From positions 496,001-560,000 of the forward strand of contig NZ_WPCV01000005.1 of assembly GCF_018035235.1 (NCBI RefSeq): 64,000 nucleotides of DNA, given 5' to 3'. How positions within the stretch are numbered: the stretch's first letter is position 1; each line of letters opens with the position of its first letter. Below, in pieces: positions 48,138 to 59,573 of this stretch. The stretch comes from Citrobacter sp. On2M (GTDB lineage Bacteria; Pseudomonadota; Gammaproteobacteria; Enterobacterales; Enterobacteriaceae). A program made the position numbers and the translations under genes. Under the pieces are notes generated by a model. It had not been told where the DNA came from. It searched no databases and was given only the letters and a program-made list of their open reading frames with translations.

Positions 48138-48319
48138 GAGCATACCCTCCAGTTATTGAATATCTGCTAAGGCCATATGCTTTTTCTGATTTCAGTATTT
48201 CCCTGGATGCGAAGTTATTCTGCACATATTGTGCGCAAAAAAACCACCAGCTTCACAGTTTCCTACGAAATCTAAGAGGGGGGATGTGCCTCTTTTCGGA
48301 TTCAAGACAAGGAGAACGC

Positions 48320-48331
48320 ATGTTATTGTAA
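48320..48331 (+). other. minimal ORF in the yqiJ leader
   Basis: AAGGAG at 48309-48314 is followed by ATG TTA TTG TAA, coding Met-Leu-Leu and stop, 73 nt before yqiJ. A weak stem (AAGAGG 48274-48279 with CCTCTT 48289-48294, then TTTTC) lies upstream. It may be a translated regulatory leader or just chance. Confidence 0.4.
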
Positions 48332-48404
48332 CGTCATGTAAAAGTAAGAGGTAAAACCATTACTTTTGACACTATCAGGGAACGCGGTCGCAGGAGGAAG
48401 AAAG

Positions 48405-49034
48405 TTGGTTTTATTCACGGATTATAACGCCCCCTACCTGTTTGCTATTTCATTTGTCCTGCTGATTGGCTTACTGGAAGTCATCTCTCTTATTTTCGGG
48501 CATTTCCTTTCGGGTGCGCTTGATGCGCATCTTGAACATTACGATGCCCTGACTTCCGGCAATATCGGCCAGGCGCTGCACTATTTGAATATCGGACGTA
48601 TTCCCGCACTTATCGTGCTGTGTTTACTCGCAGGGTTCTTCGGACTCTTCGGCATCCTTCTTCAACATGGTTCGATCACGCTATGGCAAGTACCGCTCAG
48701 CAACCTACTGCTTGCTCCGGTGAGTTTTATTCTTGCCGTCTTTGCCGTGCATTACAGCGGAAAAATCATTGCTCCCTGGCTGCCGCGGGATGAAACCACC
48801 GCCCTCGCAGAAGATGAGTTTATCGGCTGCATGGCGATTATTACCGGACATTCCGCAAGTGCAGGAACCCCCTGCGAAGGCAAATTTACCGATAAGTTCG
48901 GGCAGACTCACTATGTGCTGCTGGAGCCTGAAGCAGGCCAAGAATTCAAAAAAGGAGACAAGGTGCTGATTATCTGCCGACTCTCCGCAACGCGTTACCT
49001 GGCCGAGCTAAACCCCTGGCCAAATGTTTTGTAA
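48405..49034 (+). CDS. yqiJ: OB-fold inner-membrane protein YqiJ
   Basis: 209 aa from the TTG at 48405 (AGGAGG 7 nt upstream), the length I recall; the frame extends to 48366. Three or four membrane helices ('[20 protein letters not shown]', '[18 protein letters not shown]') and a soluble C-terminal OB-fold ('[18 protein letters not shown]') of the NfeD type. It forms a pair with the flotillin yqiK 24 nt downstream, a widespread partnership in membrane microdomains. Confidence 0.93.
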   Translation: MVLFTDYNAPYLFAISFVLLIGLLEVISLIFGHFLSGALDAHLEHYDALTSGNIGQALHYLNIGRIPALIVLCLLAGFFGLFGILLQHGSITLWQVPLSNLLLAPVSFILAVFAVHYSGKIIAPWLPRDETTALAEDEFIGCMAIITGHSASAGTPCEGKFTDKFGQTHYVLLEPEAGQEFKKGDKVLIICRLSATRYLAELNPWPNVL

Positions 49035-49058
49035 TTTTTACTTTAAGGGAATAACACA

Positions 49059-50720
49059 ATGGATGATGTTTTTGGCATGTTACCTTCATGGATGTTTACC
49101 GCCATTGTGGCGGTGGTCGTCTTATTAATTATCGGGATTATCTTTGCCCGCCTGTATCGCCGCGCGTCTGCTGAACAGGCGTTTGTACGTACCGGACTTG
49201 GCGGGCAAAAAGTGGTGATGAGCGGCGGCGCAATTGTCATGCCCATCTTCCACGAAATTATTCCTATCAACATGAACACCCTCAAACTTGAGGTGAGCCG
49301 TTCGACTGTCGACAGCCTCATCACCAAAGACCGTATGCGCGTGGATGTCGTCGTCGCCTTTTTCGTGCGTGTAAAACCGTCTGTTGAAGGGATTGCTACC
49401 GCCGCACAGACGCTGGGACAGCGAACGCTGTCACCAGAGGATTTACGTGTGCTAATAGAAGATAAGTTTGTCGATGCCCTGCGTGCCACTGCGTCGCAGA
49501 TGACCATGCATGAACTGCAGGATACGCGTGAAAACTTCGTTCAGGGCGTACAAAATACCGTCGCGGAAGACCTGTCCAAAAACGGCCTGGAACTCGAGAG
49601 CGTTTCACTCACCAACTTTAACCAGACCGAAAAAGTCCATTTCAACCCGAATAACGCCTTTGATGCCGAGGGTCTGACCAAGCTGACCCAGGAAACAGAA
49701 CGCCGTCGCCGCGAACGTAACGAAGTCGAGCAGGACGTTGAAGTTGCGGTGCGCGAGAAAAACCGTGATGCGCTGGCGCGCAAGCTGGAGATCGAGCAGC
49801 AGGAAGCCTTCATGACGCTTGAGCAGGATCAGCAGGTGAAGACCCGCACGGCCGAGCAAAACGCCAAAATTGCCGCATTCGAAGCTGAACGTCATCGTGA
49901 AGCTGAGCAGACACGCATTCTTGCCGAACGCCAGATTCAGGAAACGGAAATCGAGCGCGAACAGGCGGTGCGATCAAGAAAAGTCGAGGCCGAGCGTGAA
50001 GTTCGCATCAAAGAGATCGAACAGCAGCAGGCAACGGAGATCGCCAACCAAACCAAGTCCATCGCCATTGCCGCCAAGTCCGAACAGCAGTCTCAGGCCG
50101 AAGCGCGTGCTAACGATGCCCTGGCCGAAGCGGTTCGCGCCCAGCAGAACGTAGAAACCACCCGCCAGACCGCAGAAGCGGATCGAGCCAAACAGGTTGC
50201 GCTGATCGCCGCTGCGCAGGATGCAGAAACCCAGGCGGTTGAACTGACCGTCCGGGCAAAAGCCGAAAAAGAAGCCGCAGAATTGCAGGCGGCAGCAATT
50301 GTTGAACTGGCCGAAGCGACGCGGAAAAAAGGTCTGGCGGAAGCCGAAGCCCAGCGTGCGCTCAACGATGCCATCAACGTGCTTTCCGACGAACAGACCA
50401 GCCTGAAATTTAAGCTGGCTCTGCTGCAGTCTCTGCCAGCGGTTATTGAGAAATCCGTTGAGCCAATGAAGTCTATCGACGGAATCAAGATTATTCAGGT
50501 TGATGGCCTGAATCGTGGCGGCGCCGTCGGTGAAGTAAGCGCAGGTAACGTAAGCAGTGGAAATTTGGCTGAGCAGGCATTATCAGCAGCTCTTGCCTAT
50601 CGTACACAAGCGCCGCTGATTGATTCGCTGTTAAATGAAATTGGCTTATCCGGCGGTTCACTGTCGGCACTGGCCGAGCCGCTGAAATCTGTGGAAAGCA
50701 ACGCTGTGACTCAGGAATAA
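49059..50720 (+). CDS. yqiK: flotillin-like protein YqiK
   Basis: 553 aa. An N-terminal membrane helix (~10-28, 'IVAVVVLLIIGIIFARLY'), an SPFH/PHB domain to ~230 and a long alanine/glutamate-rich coiled coil to ~450 ('VEAEREVRIKEIEQQQ'). Flotillins scaffold membrane microdomains; the coiled coil oligomerises. It pairs with yqiJ and stands just upstream of a REP and the converging hldE. Confidence 0.95.
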   Translation: MDDVFGMLPSWMFTAIVAVVVLLIIGIIFARLYRRASAEQAFVRTGLGGQKVVMSGGAIVMPIFHEIIPINMNTLKLEVSRSTVDSLITKDRMRVDVVVAFFVRVKPSVEGIATAAQTLGQRTLSPEDLRVLIEDKFVDALRATASQMTMHELQDTRENFVQGVQNTVAEDLSKNGLELESVSLTNFNQTEKVHFNPNNAFDAEGLTKLTQETERRRRERNEVEQDVEVAVREKNRDALARKLEIEQQEAFMTLEQDQQVKTRTAEQNAKIAAFEAERHREAEQTRILAERQIQETEIEREQAVRSRKVEAEREVRIKEIEQQQATEIANQTKSIAIAAKSEQQSQAEARANDALAEAVRAQQNVETTRQTAEADRAKQVALIAAAQDAETQAVELTVRAKAEKEAAELQAAAIVELAEATRKKGLAEAEAQRALNDAINVLSDEQTSLKFKLALLQSLPAVIEKSVEPMKSIDGIKIIQVDGLNRGGAVGEVSAGNVSSGNLAEQALSAALAYRTQAPLIDSLLNEIGLSGGSLSALAEPLKSVESNAVTQE

Positions 50721-50731
50721 ACCGTAATAAT

Positions 50732-50754
50732 GCCGGATAGTGTCGCTATCCGGC
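50732..50754. repeat. REP-like palindrome after yqiK
   Basis: GCCGGATAG (50732-50740) and CTATCCGGC (50746-50754) form a perfect 9-bp stem between the convergent yqiK and hldE. No sib/ibs toxin-antitoxin repeats, which I recall here in K-12, are present. Confidence 0.75.
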
Positions 50755-50768
50755 TATCAGGTCAGAGC

Positions 50769-52202
50769 TCACTTATCGCTGTCTTTCTGGATCTTCTTGA
50801 TGATATTGGTCGTTGAGCAGCCATCTTCGAAGTTCAGCACCAGCACTTCACCGCCGTTTGCCCATACCTCTTTGCTACCCGCAATATCTTCCGGCTTATA
50901 GTCACCGCCTTTAACCAGCAGATCCGGCAGGATGCCGGCGATCAGACGCTGCGGTGTATCTTCTTCAAACGAGACCACCCAGTCGACGGATTCCAGCGCG
51001 CCCAACACGATCATGCGCTGTTCCAGCGGGTTGACTGGACGCGTTTCGCCTTTCAGACGTTTGGTCGATGCATCGCTGTTTACCGCCACGATCAGGCGAT
51101 CGCCCAGCTTGCGCGCATTCGCCAGATAAGAAACGTGGCCCGCATGCAGGATGTCGAACACGCCGTTGGTCATCACCACTTTCTCACCACGCTTGCGCGC
51201 GCTGGCAACGGCCTGTTTCAGCTCAGATTCGTTCATCACGCCAAAACCAGTATCAGCCCGACCACGCACAGCGTTTTCGAGTTCAATCGGAGAAACGGTG
51301 GAGGTTCCCAGTTTACCGACCACAACACCGGCTGCAGCGTTAGCAAAATAGCACGCCTCTTCCAGTGAATTACCCGCCGCCAGCGTCGCCGCCAGCACAC
51401 CGATTACCGTATCGCCCGCACCGGTCACGTCATACACTTCCTGCGCCTGCGTCGGCATATGCAGTGGCGATTTGCCCGGTTGCAGCAACGTCATACCCTG
51501 TTCTGAACGGGTAACCAGCAGTGCGGAAAGGTCGAAATCAGCAATCAATTTCATGCCGCGCTCAACCAGTTCATCTTCGCTTTTGCATTTACCGACTACC
51601 GCTTCAAACTCAGACAGGTTGGGCGTCAGCAGCGTTGCGCCGCGGTAGCGTTCAAAATCGGTCCCTTTCGGATCGATAAGTACCGGCACGCCAGCCTTAC
51701 GCGCCAGCGCAATCATCTGCTGCACGCTTGCCAGCGCGCCTTTGGCGTAATCGGAGAGCACCAGAGCGCCAATAGAGCCCAGCGCCTGATTAATACGCTC
51801 GTGCAGCGGTTGCGGATCCACGCCTTCAAAACCCTCTTCGAAATCCAGGCGAATCAACTGCTGGTTGCGGGAGAGCACGCGCAGTTTGGTGATTGTCGGA
51901 TGCGTCGGCACGGAAACGAAATCGCATTTTACGTTCACATCCGCCAGTGTTTTGCTCAGCGCCCGCGCCGCGTCGTCAATACCGGTCAAACCCACCAGAC
52001 GGGAATTTGCACCCAGAGAGGCAATGTTCATCGCCACGTTTGCTGCGCCACCGGGACGTTCTTCGATGGTATCGACCTTCACCACCGGAACCGGCGCTTC
52101 AGGTGAAATACGGTTGGTAGGACCGTACCAGTAGCGATCCAGCATCACATCACCGACAACCATGACTCCTGCACGTTCAAACTCTGGCAGCGTTACTTTC
52201 AT
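50769..52202 (-). CDS. hldE: bifunctional heptose 7-P kinase / heptose 1-P adenylyltransferase
   Basis: 477 aa. The N-terminal ~320 residues form a ribokinase-type kinase ('[11 protein letters not shown]', '[17 protein letters not shown]'), and the C-terminal ~135 form a nucleotidyltransferase ('[19 protein letters not shown]'). It makes ADP-heptose for the LPS inner core. A GGAG RBS precedes the ATG. First gene downstream of glnE on the same strand, 59 nt away. Confidence 0.97.
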   Translation of the reverse strand: MKVTLPEFERAGVMVVGDVMLDRYWYGPTNRISPEAPVPVVKVDTIEERPGGAANVAMNIASLGANSRLVGLTGIDDAARALSKTLADVNVKCDFVSVPTHPTITKLRVLSRNQQLIRLDFEEGFEGVDPQPLHERINQALGSIGALVLSDYAKGALASVQQMIALARKAGVPVLIDPKGTDFERYRGATLLTPNLSEFEAVVGKCKSEDELVERGMKLIADFDLSALLVTRSEQGMTLLQPGKSPLHMPTQAQEVYDVTGAGDTVIGVLAATLAAGNSLEEACYFANAAAGVVVGKLGTSTVSPIELENAVRGRADTGFGVMNESELKQAVASARKRGEKVVMTNGVFDILHAGHVSYLANARKLGDRLIVAVNSDASTKRLKGETRPVNPLEQRMIVLGALESVDWVVSFEEDTPQRLIAGILPDLLVKGGDYKPEDIAGSKEVWANGGEVLVLNFEDGCSTTNIIKKIQKDSDK

Positions 52203-52261
52203 TCCTGTCTCCTGAGAGATTCTCTGAGGGTCTTAAAATTTGCGCGCGATAATAGCACACT

Positions 52262-55102
52262 TCACTCGGCAACCAGCCACTTCTGCCAGCTGTCATGCAC
52301 CAGCGTACGTTCAGCGTTGAAGTGTTCCGGCGCTACATGGCCTGGAAGTTCCTGCAACGCAAGATGGTGCAGTTCGTCGCGCAGCGTTGTATAAGCGCGG
52401 GTAAGTGCCAGCGCTTCCTGCTCATCCATAATGTCGTTTTGTGCCAGTAATTCCAGAATGCGCACGTTATCCGACCAGCGCGTCAGCTTCGGTTTTTCAT
52501 GCGCATAGCACAGCACTAAATATTGCGTAATAAACTCAATGTCGGTAATGCCACCTTTGTCAGCTTTAATATCAAAGCGATCGCGATGCTTATTGCCCAA
52601 ATGGGCGCGCATTTTCTCACGCATTTCACGCACGTCGGTCTGCAAGGTTTTTCCATCACGGACGAGGGTCATGATATCGCGACGAATCGCATCAAACTGA
52701 GAGGTCAACTGCGGGTCGCCGTATACCACGCGAGCACGCACCAGCGCCTGATGCTCCCACGTCCACGCTTCGTTGCGTTGGTAATCGGCGAAAGCGTCGA
52801 TTGATGTCACCAGCATTCCCGCCGCGCCGGATGGACGCAGCCGCGCATCCACTTCGTACAAAATACCAGACGAGGTGCGGGTGCTGAAAAGGTGCATAAT
52901 GCGCTGCGACAAACGCAGATAGAACTGTCGCCCGTCAATCTCACGCTCACCGTCCGTCATTACGTCCATCGGACAATCATGCAGGAAGATCAAATCAAGA
53001 TCCGAACTGTAGCCCAGTTCCCAGCCGCCCAGTTTGCCATAGCCAACGACGGCAAAACCGCGCCCCTCACGCTCGTCAAGATGGGTAGGTTGCCCGTAGC
53101 GGGCGACCATTTGCGTCCACGCCTGCTGGACTACCGCATCGATCATGGCTTCCGCCAGCCAGGTTAAGTGGTCGCTCACCTTCATCACTGGCAGCGTACC
53201 GGCAATATCAGCCGCGGCAATTCGCAAAAGCTGCGTTTGCTTAAACTGTCGCAGCGCTTCCAGTTGCTGTTCTTCGTCATCTTCCGGTACGCGCAGCAAA
53301 TACTGGCGCAGCTCATCACGGTAGGCATCCGTCGCGGTGGGTTGATACAGGGTGTTCGGATCCAGCAGTTCATCGAGCAACAGCGGATACCGCGCCAGCT
53401 GGCTGGCAATCATCGGCGAGGCGGCACAGAGTGAAATCAGGTGCTTAAGCGCTCCCGGGAATTCGCTCAGCAGCTCCAGATAGGTGGTGCGGGTCACAAT
53501 GCCGACCAGCAGCGGAGTGATGCGCGACAGCGGTATTGAGGCGTCGTCACGCGTACAGACATCGCTCAACAGATGCGGCATTAAATGATCCAGCACCTGG
53601 CGTCCGCGTGGGCCAATAGTGCGTTTATCCAGCTCTTTGCGGAAATCAGCAATCAGAGACAGCACGCGCCGGCGATCGTCATCTGCCAGATGCGTCAGCA
53701 CCGGCGTGGTATCATCTTCCTGTAATGCGTCCTGCCACAGTTCGCGCCACTGCTCAGAGAGCGACTCTTCCTGGGTTTCAGCTTCGTCATCGCCAATCAG
53801 CTCGTTGAATACCCGGCGCACATTGTCCATATGATTGACCAGCACATCGGTTAACTGCTGCCAGTCATCAACGTTCATCCCCCACGCCAGTCGCGCACGA
53901 TTCAGTTCATCGCCCGGCAGCGTCTGGGTCTGCTCATCATTGATACTTTGCAGCAGATTTTCCAGGCGGCGCAAATAGAGATAGGCTGCGCGCAGTTGTT
54001 CCGCGTCGGTATCAGACAGCAGGTGCAATTCATTGATGGCGCTGAGCGTCGGTAACAGCGATCGGGATTGCAGAGACGGCTCGCGCCCACCGCGAATAAG
54101 CTGGAATACCTGCACGATAAATTCGATTTCACGAATACCGCCCGCCCCCAGCTTAATGTTGTCTTTCAGGCCTCGGCGGCGCACTTCACGGGCAATCATC
54201 CCTTTCATGTTTCGCAGAGACTGGATCACGCTGAAATCAATATAGCGGCGGAAGACAAATGGCCGCAGCATCGCGCGAAGTTCACTGACGTAGGTACCGT
54301 CGGAATCGCCCATAATGCGGGCTTTGACCATCGCATAACGTTCCCAGTCGCGCCCTTGTTCCTGGTAATAATCTTCCAGCGCAGAGAAACTCAGCACCAG
54401 CGGGCCGCTGTCGCCAAACGGGCGTAAACGCATGTCCACCCGATAGACAAAACCATCCATTGTGGGCTGATCCAACACCTTGATGAGCCGCTGCCCCATG
54501 CGAGTAAAGAACTGCGCGTTATCCAGCTCGCGACGCCCGCCCTGCGTACTGCCGTGCTCCGGCCAGGCAAAAATCAGGTCAATATCAGAGGAAAAATTCA
54601 GCTCGCCGCCGCCGAGTTTTCCCATACCTAAAATCAGCAGCGGCTGCGCAACACCTTCAGGATTACAGGGCGTTCCCCACTCGCGACAGCAGGCGGCGTA
54701 TAACCAGTCACGCGCGGCGACGATCAACGTTTCAGCCAGATGACTTAGCTGCTGCAAAATACTCTCTTCGGTCACCAGCGACAGTGTCTGCGCCCAGGCG
54801 ATACGCACCATGATACGACGGCGAAACAAGCGCAGCTCACGCATCAGCGTGTTTTCGTCGCTGACATCGACCAATGCTTGCTGTAACCACTCGGCATAAT
54901 GTTGCCATTCATCCGCCTGAGGTGGCGTACTTTCCAGCTCAGACAGCCATTCGGGATGGGCAATCATGCTGTCGCGGACAAAATCACTGAATGTAAGCAC
55001 TGACTTCGCCTGCACGCTAAGCGAGGACTCAGAGATTGCTGCTGGCAGCCGCTCAACAACGGTCGGCCAGTACTGCTGTAACGGTGAAGAGAGCTGCTTC
55101 AT
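52262..55102 (-). CDS. glnE: glutamine synthetase adenylyltransferase/deadenylase
   Basis: 946 aa from the ATG at 55102, the E. coli length; the frame is open to 55135. GlnE adds and removes AMP on glutamine synthetase in response to PII and glutamine. Two nucleotidyltransferase domains each carry G-x-x-E-L-x-x-S-S-D-x-D-L-I-F: '[15 protein letters not shown]' (N-terminal, deadenylylation) and '[15 protein letters not shown]' (C-terminal, adenylylation). ygiF lies 39 nt upstream. Confidence 0.97.
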   Translation of the reverse strand: MKQLSSPLQQYWPTVVERLPAAISESSLSVQAKSVLTFSDFVRDSMIAHPEWLSELESTPPQADEWQHYAEWLQQALVDVSDENTLMRELRLFRRRIMVRIAWAQTLSLVTEESILQQLSHLAETLIVAARDWLYAACCREWGTPCNPEGVAQPLLILGMGKLGGGELNFSSDIDLIFAWPEHGSTQGGRRELDNAQFFTRMGQRLIKVLDQPTMDGFVYRVDMRLRPFGDSGPLVLSFSALEDYYQEQGRDWERYAMVKARIMGDSDGTYVSELRAMLRPFVFRRYIDFSVIQSLRNMKGMIAREVRRRGLKDNIKLGAGGIREIEFIVQVFQLIRGGREPSLQSRSLLPTLSAINELHLLSDTDAEQLRAAYLYLRRLENLLQSINDEQTQTLPGDELNRARLAWGMNVDDWQQLTDVLVNHMDNVRRVFNELIGDDEAETQEESLSEQWRELWQDALQEDDTTPVLTHLADDDRRRVLSLIADFRKELDKRTIGPRGRQVLDHLMPHLLSDVCTRDDASIPLSRITPLLVGIVTRTTYLELLSEFPGALKHLISLCAASPMIASQLARYPLLLDELLDPNTLYQPTATDAYRDELRQYLLRVPEDDEEQQLEALRQFKQTQLLRIAAADIAGTLPVMKVSDHLTWLAEAMIDAVVQQAWTQMVARYGQPTHLDEREGRGFAVVGYGKLGGWELGYSSDLDLIFLHDCPMDVMTDGEREIDGRQFYLRLSQRIMHLFSTRTSSGILYEVDARLRPSGAAGMLVTSIDAFADYQRNEAWTWEHQALVRARVVYGDPQLTSQFDAIRRDIMTLVRDGKTLQTDVREMREKMRAHLGNKHRDRFDIKADKGGITDIEFITQYLVLCYAHEKPKLTRWSDNVRILELLAQNDIMDEQEALALTRAYTTLRDELHHLALQELPGHVAPEHFNAERTLVHDSWQKWLVAE

Positions 55103-55141
55103 GTATGGGACATCCTTTGCGTATTGAGGCCTCAACCCTAA

Positions 55142-56443
55142 TTATCGTTTTCCGCTGTGCAGCCAGAACGGTTCCAGCGCGATCGCCTCGTTGCGGAAGT
55201 GTTCAATTTCAATATATTGGTTGGCCGCAATGGCGTGACGTAAGCCCTGCCAGTTGGCGATCCATACCGATGCGACATTTTCGTCGTAGTATCCCGCCAG
55301 CATCAGCATGCTATCAATATTGCGCGTCAGGCGCGGCAGCTGATCGACGTACTTATCGCCCAACGGCTGAGCGAAAGTGGTTTTCAGTTCAGCGGCATGG
55401 CGTGAGAGATGCGTATCCGAGAAACGCTTAAAGGAGTCGGCAATTTTACCCTGCGCCTTCGCATCAAGGAACGGCTGCCACCCTTTGGTCACCAGCCATT
55501 CGGTTAACGCCAGTTTGGCCATCGCCGTTTGGGTGCTGTAAACCGCCGAAACGGCAGACACATCAGACGCGATGATCGCTTCCGACTGGGTCAACAAATC
55601 ACGTAAGTGAGCGCTCGCTTTTCGTGGCACGCAGCCACCAAACAGCATCAGAATGTGGCGTACCAGCCCCATTGCAGCCAAAACCTCGGCTTTCGCCCCT
55701 TTGACGCCGCGTACCCACAACTCTTCATGGTACTGCCACTGTGATAATGCCAGCTCCAGCGCCGCTTCCATCCCCTGCTCAATACTCGCCTTCGCCGGAA
55801 CCTGCAAAATGCGCGTCGGTTTGAGTTCACGCGGCGCATTCCCCTGAGCCAGATGATAGCCGCGCGCCGCTTTGCTCAGGCTGCCCTGGCGTAGACCGGC
55901 TTGCGAAACCAGCTGGTTTGCCAGCTTCAGTACCGCCCGGGTATCGCCGCTTAGCAGCTCAAGTTCAAGCTCACAGAGAGGTTCAGCACATTCGCCCGCT
56001 TTTACTTCCCCGAGATCGAGGGCGATTTCAATACGGCTGCCGTCAACATCCAGGCACCATTTCTCACGGTAAAAATCGGTGCTGAACAGTGGTTGCACCT
56101 GAGAGGCAAGTTCAGCAGGCAGTTCGCCATCTGGCCAGACTTCCGTTGGGAACAAGGCGAGATCCAGCTCAGGCGCGCTCAGCGCAACGTTAAATTCCGG
56201 TCGCTGATGCAGGCCGCCCGTTACGCGTCCGGCAATTTTCATGGTCATTTCGTAATGACCGTTTTCACCGCGAATACGCAGCCCCATATCGTGATTACGC
56301 AACCACGCATCCGGCGTTTCGTAGTAAATATTCAGCAACTGGCTGGGCGCATGATGCTCTCCCTCCAGCGTATTCAGACATTCACGCAGCGCATCTACAG
56401 CGTCACTATTGACGATAAATTTTAATTCGATTTCCTGGGCCAT
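55142..56443 (-). CDS. ygiF: inorganic triphosphatase (CYTH-CHAD)
   Basis: 433 aa. The N-terminal CYTH domain begins with the ExExK-type 'EIELKFIV' (residues ~4-11) in a triphosphate tunnel; the C-terminal CHAD domain (from ~220) is helical and His/Arg-rich ('HILMLFGGCVPRKASAHLRD'). E. coli YgiF hydrolyses tripolyphosphate. It is the first gene of the ygiF-glnE-hldE run and divergent from ygiM. Confidence 0.95.
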   Translation of the reverse strand: MAQEIELKFIVNSDAVDALRECLNTLEGEHHAPSQLLNIYYETPDAWLRNHDMGLRIRGENGHYEMTMKIAGRVTGGLHQRPEFNVALSAPELDLALFPTEVWPDGELPAELASQVQPLFSTDFYREKWCLDVDGSRIEIALDLGEVKAGECAEPLCELELELLSGDTRAVLKLANQLVSQAGLRQGSLSKAARGYHLAQGNAPRELKPTRILQVPAKASIEQGMEAALELALSQWQYHEELWVRGVKGAKAEVLAAMGLVRHILMLFGGCVPRKASAHLRDLLTQSEAIIASDVSAVSAVYSTQTAMAKLALTEWLVTKGWQPFLDAKAQGKIADSFKRFSDTHLSRHAAELKTTFAQPLGDKYVDQLPRLTRNIDSMLMLAGYYDENVASVWIANWQGLRHAIAANQYIEIEHFRNEAIALEPFWLHSGKR

Positions 56444-56684
56444 GGTCTTGTACTTATGGGTTATGTCACAGTTGAGAAAACTGACTGCGAACTAAGTTCG
56501 TTCTTTATGGTCAGTAGATAGTATTTTGCGCCAAATTGCCATGCAACGAGCAATTTGACGGGCGTAAAAGTTTCGGGTGGTGGCAAAAAGGACACAGATG
56601 ATTCCGATTGATGTCGAATGCTTTGCGTAGAGACACTGATGCCACTACTATCGTTCCACTTTCTATGACAATAACGACAGCCTG

Positions 56685-57305
56685 ATGCCAAAATTACGCC
56701 TGATTGGATTAACTTTACTCGCACTTAGCGCCACTGCAGTCTCTCATGCCGAAGAAAAGCGCTATGTCTCTGACGAACTGAACACCTGGGTCCGCAGCGG
56801 TCCGGGAGATAATTATCGCCTCGTGGGTACGGTTAACGCCGGCGAGGAAGTCACGCTATTACAGACCGATGCCAACACCAACTACGCCCAGGTGAAAGAC
56901 AGCACCGGACGTACCGCCTGGATCCCACTGAAAGAGCTGAACAGTACGCCGAGCCTGCGTACCCGCGTTCCCGACCTGGAAAACCAGGTTAAGACCTTGA
57001 CCGATAAGCTCAATAATATCGATACCACATGGAATCAGCGTACCGCCGACATGCAGCAAAAGGTAGCGCAAAGCGACAGCGTGATTGACGGGCTGAAACA
57101 AGAAAACCAGAAGCTGAAGAACGAACTTATCGTGGCGCAAAAGAAGGTGAGCGCAGCCAACCTTCAGCTTGATGACAAGCAGCGTACTATCATCATGCAA
57201 TGGTTTATGTATGGCGGCGGCGTGCTGGGTCTTGGTCTGCTGCTCGGTCTGGTTCTGCCACACATGATCCCAAGCCGTAAACGCAAAGATCGCTGGATGA
57301 ACTGA
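56685..57305 (+). CDS. ygiM: SH3b-domain inner-membrane protein YgiM
   Basis: 206 aa. Signal peptide to 'AVSHAEE', a bacterial SH3 domain (~25-85, 'VRSGPGDNYRLVGTVNAGEE', 'GRTAWIPLKELN'), a coiled coil (~90-160), then a C-terminal membrane helix (~168-190) and a basic tail. Function is not settled; the SH3b domain suggests a periplasmic peptide or peptidoglycan contact. 61 nt before cca, which it may be co-transcribed with. Confidence 0.94.
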   Translation: MPKLRLIGLTLLALSATAVSHAEEKRYVSDELNTWVRSGPGDNYRLVGTVNAGEEVTLLQTDANTNYAQVKDSTGRTAWIPLKELNSTPSLRTRVPDLENQVKTLTDKLNNIDTTWNQRTADMQQKVAQSDSVIDGLKQENQKLKNELIVAQKKVSAANLQLDDKQRTIIMQWFMYGGGVLGLGLLLGLVLPHMIPSRKRKDRWMN

Positions 57306-57366
57306 ATCGCCTTCTCCGCCACACTGACATATGATTAAGGAATGTTTTTTTCAAAAGGAAAGTGGC

Positions 57367-58608
57367 GTGAAGATTTATCTGGTCGGTGGTGCAGTTCGGG
57401 ATGCGTTATTAGGGCTACCGATTAAAGATAAAGATTGGGTCGTAGTCGGCGCCACGCCGCAAGGAATGCTCAACGCGGGTTACCAGCAGGTAGGTCGCGA
57501 TTTTCCCGTGTTTCTGCACCCGCAAACCCGGGAAGAGTATGCGCTGGCACGTACTGAACGTAAATCAGGCTCAGGATATACCGGATTCACCTGCTACGCC
57601 GCGCCAGATGTGACGCTGGAGGCCGATCTTCAGCGTCGCGACCTGACCATCAACGCAATGGCCCGCGATGACGACGGGGAGATTATCGACCCGTATAATG
57701 GACTCGACGATCTGGAAAACCGCCTGCTGCGCCATGTTTCCCCTGCTTTTAGCGAAGATCCGCTACGCGTGTTGCGCGTGGCGCGCTTTGCTGCCCGTTA
57801 TGCACACCTCGGCTTTCGTATTGCCGACGAAACCATGACGCTGATGCGCGAGATGAACGCCGCTGGCGAGCTGGAACACCTGACGCCAGAGCGCGTGTGG
57901 AAAGAAACGGAAGGCGCCTTAACCACCCGTAATCCACACGTTTTTTTTCAGGTCCTGCGCGACTGTGGCGCACTGCGCGGTCTGTTTCCTGAAGTGGATG
58001 CCCTGTTCGGCGTCCCTGCGCCCGCGCAATGGCACCCGGAAATTGATACCGGCATTCACACGCTGATGACGCTGTCGATGGCAGCCATGTTAAGCCCGGA
58101 GGTCGACGTGCGTTTCGCCACGCTGTGCCACGATCTTGGCAAAGCATTAACGCCTAAAGCGCTATGGCCGCGCCATCACGGCCACGGTCCGGCGGGCGTT
58201 AAGCTGGTCGAGCAACTGTGTCAGCGCCTGCGCGTGCCGAATGACATCCGTGATTTAGCCAAACTGGTGGCTGAGTTCCACGACCTGATTCATACCTTCC
58301 CGATCCTGCAGCCGAAAACCATCGTTAAGCTGTTTGATTCCATCGATGCCTGGCGTAAACCGCAGCGCGTGGAGCAAATCGCCCTGACCAGCGAGGCCGA
58401 CGTGCGTGGGCGAACCGGTTTTGAAGCGGCGGATTACCCGCAAGGCAGGTTGTTGCGCGAGGCCTGGCAGGTTGCGCAGGCGGTACCCACGAAAGATGTC
58501 GTGGAAGCGGGATTCAAAGGTCAGGCAATTCGTGAAGAACTGACCCGACGTCGCATCGCAGCGGTGGCTAACTGGAAGGAGAAGCGGTGTCCTAAACCCA
58601 CCGCCTGA
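57367..58608 (+). CDS. cca: multifunctional CCA-adding enzyme
   Basis: 413 aa from the GTG at 57367 (AAGGA upstream), as in E. coli, where it is also GTG; an upstream ATG at 57331 is rejected. It adds and repairs the tRNA 3' CCA end. The nucleotidyltransferase head has 'YLVGGAVRD' and 'DKDWVVVG' (DxD), '[10 protein letters not shown]' is the next motif, and the C-terminal HD domain has '[10 protein letters not shown]' with phosphatase activity known for the E. coli enzyme. Confidence 0.97.
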   Translation: MKIYLVGGAVRDALLGLPIKDKDWVVVGATPQGMLNAGYQQVGRDFPVFLHPQTREEYALARTERKSGSGYTGFTCYAAPDVTLEADLQRRDLTINAMARDDDGEIIDPYNGLDDLENRLLRHVSPAFSEDPLRVLRVARFAARYAHLGFRIADETMTLMREMNAAGELEHLTPERVWKETEGALTTRNPHVFFQVLRDCGALRGLFPEVDALFGVPAPAQWHPEIDTGIHTLMTLSMAAMLSPEVDVRFATLCHDLGKALTPKALWPRHHGHGPAGVKLVEQLCQRLRVPNDIRDLAKLVAEFHDLIHTFPILQPKTIVKLFDSIDAWRKPQRVEQIALTSEADVRGRTGFEAADYPQGRLLREAWQVAQAVPTKDVVEAGFKGQAIREELTRRRIAAVANWKEKRCPKPTA

Positions 58609-58624
58609 ACGGATATCACCCCCA

Positions 58625-58656
58625 GGCCGGATAAGGCGGAACGCCGCCATCCGGCA
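58625..58656. repeat. REP element
   Basis: GGCCGGATAAGGCGG and the facing CCGCCATCCGGC form the classic REP palindrome between convergent cca and uppP. Confidence 0.85.
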
Positions 58657-58668
58657 CCAGGTTAGTCA

Positions 58669-59487
58669 TCAGAAGAACACGACGTAAACGGCAGCGGCCA
58701 CAATAAAGCGGTAAATCGCAAACGGAATGAACGAAATGCGCTTAATCAGCTGCAGGAAGGTTTTGATCGCGACCAGCGCCACAATAAATGCCGTCACGAA
58801 GCCAACTGCAAACATCGGTATATCTGATGCGCTGAGGAACGACCAGCTTTTGTAAAGATCCAGCGCCGTGGCGCCCATCATCATCGGTACCGCCAGCAGG
58901 AATGAAAACTCAGAAGCCGCGTAACGGCTCACCCCCATCAGCATACCGCCAGAAATCGTCGCACCGGAACGAGAAAATCCCGGCCACAGCGCCAGACACT
59001 GAAAACAGCCAATCATAAACGCCTGGCGATAGGTCATATCATCCAGACCTGGCGCGCGCGGCTCTTTCGGCTTCAGGCATTCTGCGGCAATCAGCAGCAC
59101 GCCCCCAACCACCAGCGCATACATCACGTTGATCGGGTTAAACAGCGACTTGATGGTGTCGTGGAACACCAGTCCCAGTACAACGGCCGGAATCATCCCC
59201 AACAGAATATGTCCCAGCGTCAGCCGACCTTTGCCTGTCCCTTCATGTGGGTCCTTGCCGAAGTGAATGCCGATCAGGCCAAACAAACGTCGCCAGAACA
59301 TCACCACCACTGCCAGAATAGACCCCAACTGGATCACCACCTCGAATGTTTTTGCGGTATCACCCTCAAAACCCAACAGGTGGCCAACAATAATCATATG
59401 GCCGGTACTGGAAACGGGTAAAAATTCCGTCAATCCTTCGACCACACCCAAAATTGCCGCCACCAGCAGCGAGTGCATATCACTCAT
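58669..59487 (-). CDS. uppP: undecaprenyl-diphosphate phosphatase
   Basis: 272 aa from the ATG at 59487; the frame extends 9 codons to 59514 and K-12 has 273 aa. UppP (BacA) recycles undecaprenyl pyrophosphate to the carrier lipid for peptidoglycan and O-antigen, and overproduction gives bacitracin resistance. Two signature motifs: '[14 protein letters not shown]' (~17-30) and '[13 protein letters not shown]' (~172-184). Eight or so membrane helices. Confidence 0.97.
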   Translation of the reverse strand: MSDMHSLLVAAILGVVEGLTEFLPVSSTGHMIIVGHLLGFEGDTAKTFEVVIQLGSILAVVVMFWRRLFGLIGIHFGKDPHEGTGKGRLTLGHILLGMIPAVVLGLVFHDTIKSLFNPINVMYALVVGGVLLIAAECLKPKEPRAPGLDDMTYRQAFMIGCFQCLALWPGFSRSGATISGGMLMGVSRYAASEFSFLLAVPMMMGATALDLYKSWSFLSASDIPMFAVGFVTAFIVALVAIKTFLQLIKRISFIPFAIYRFIVAAAVYVVFF

Positions 59488-59573
59488 TAATAAACCCCTA
59501 GATAGAGAAACCACGGCAAAAAAGAGCCGACGAAAGGACTCTTTTATACCCGTTTGATTTAGAAATTATTAAA

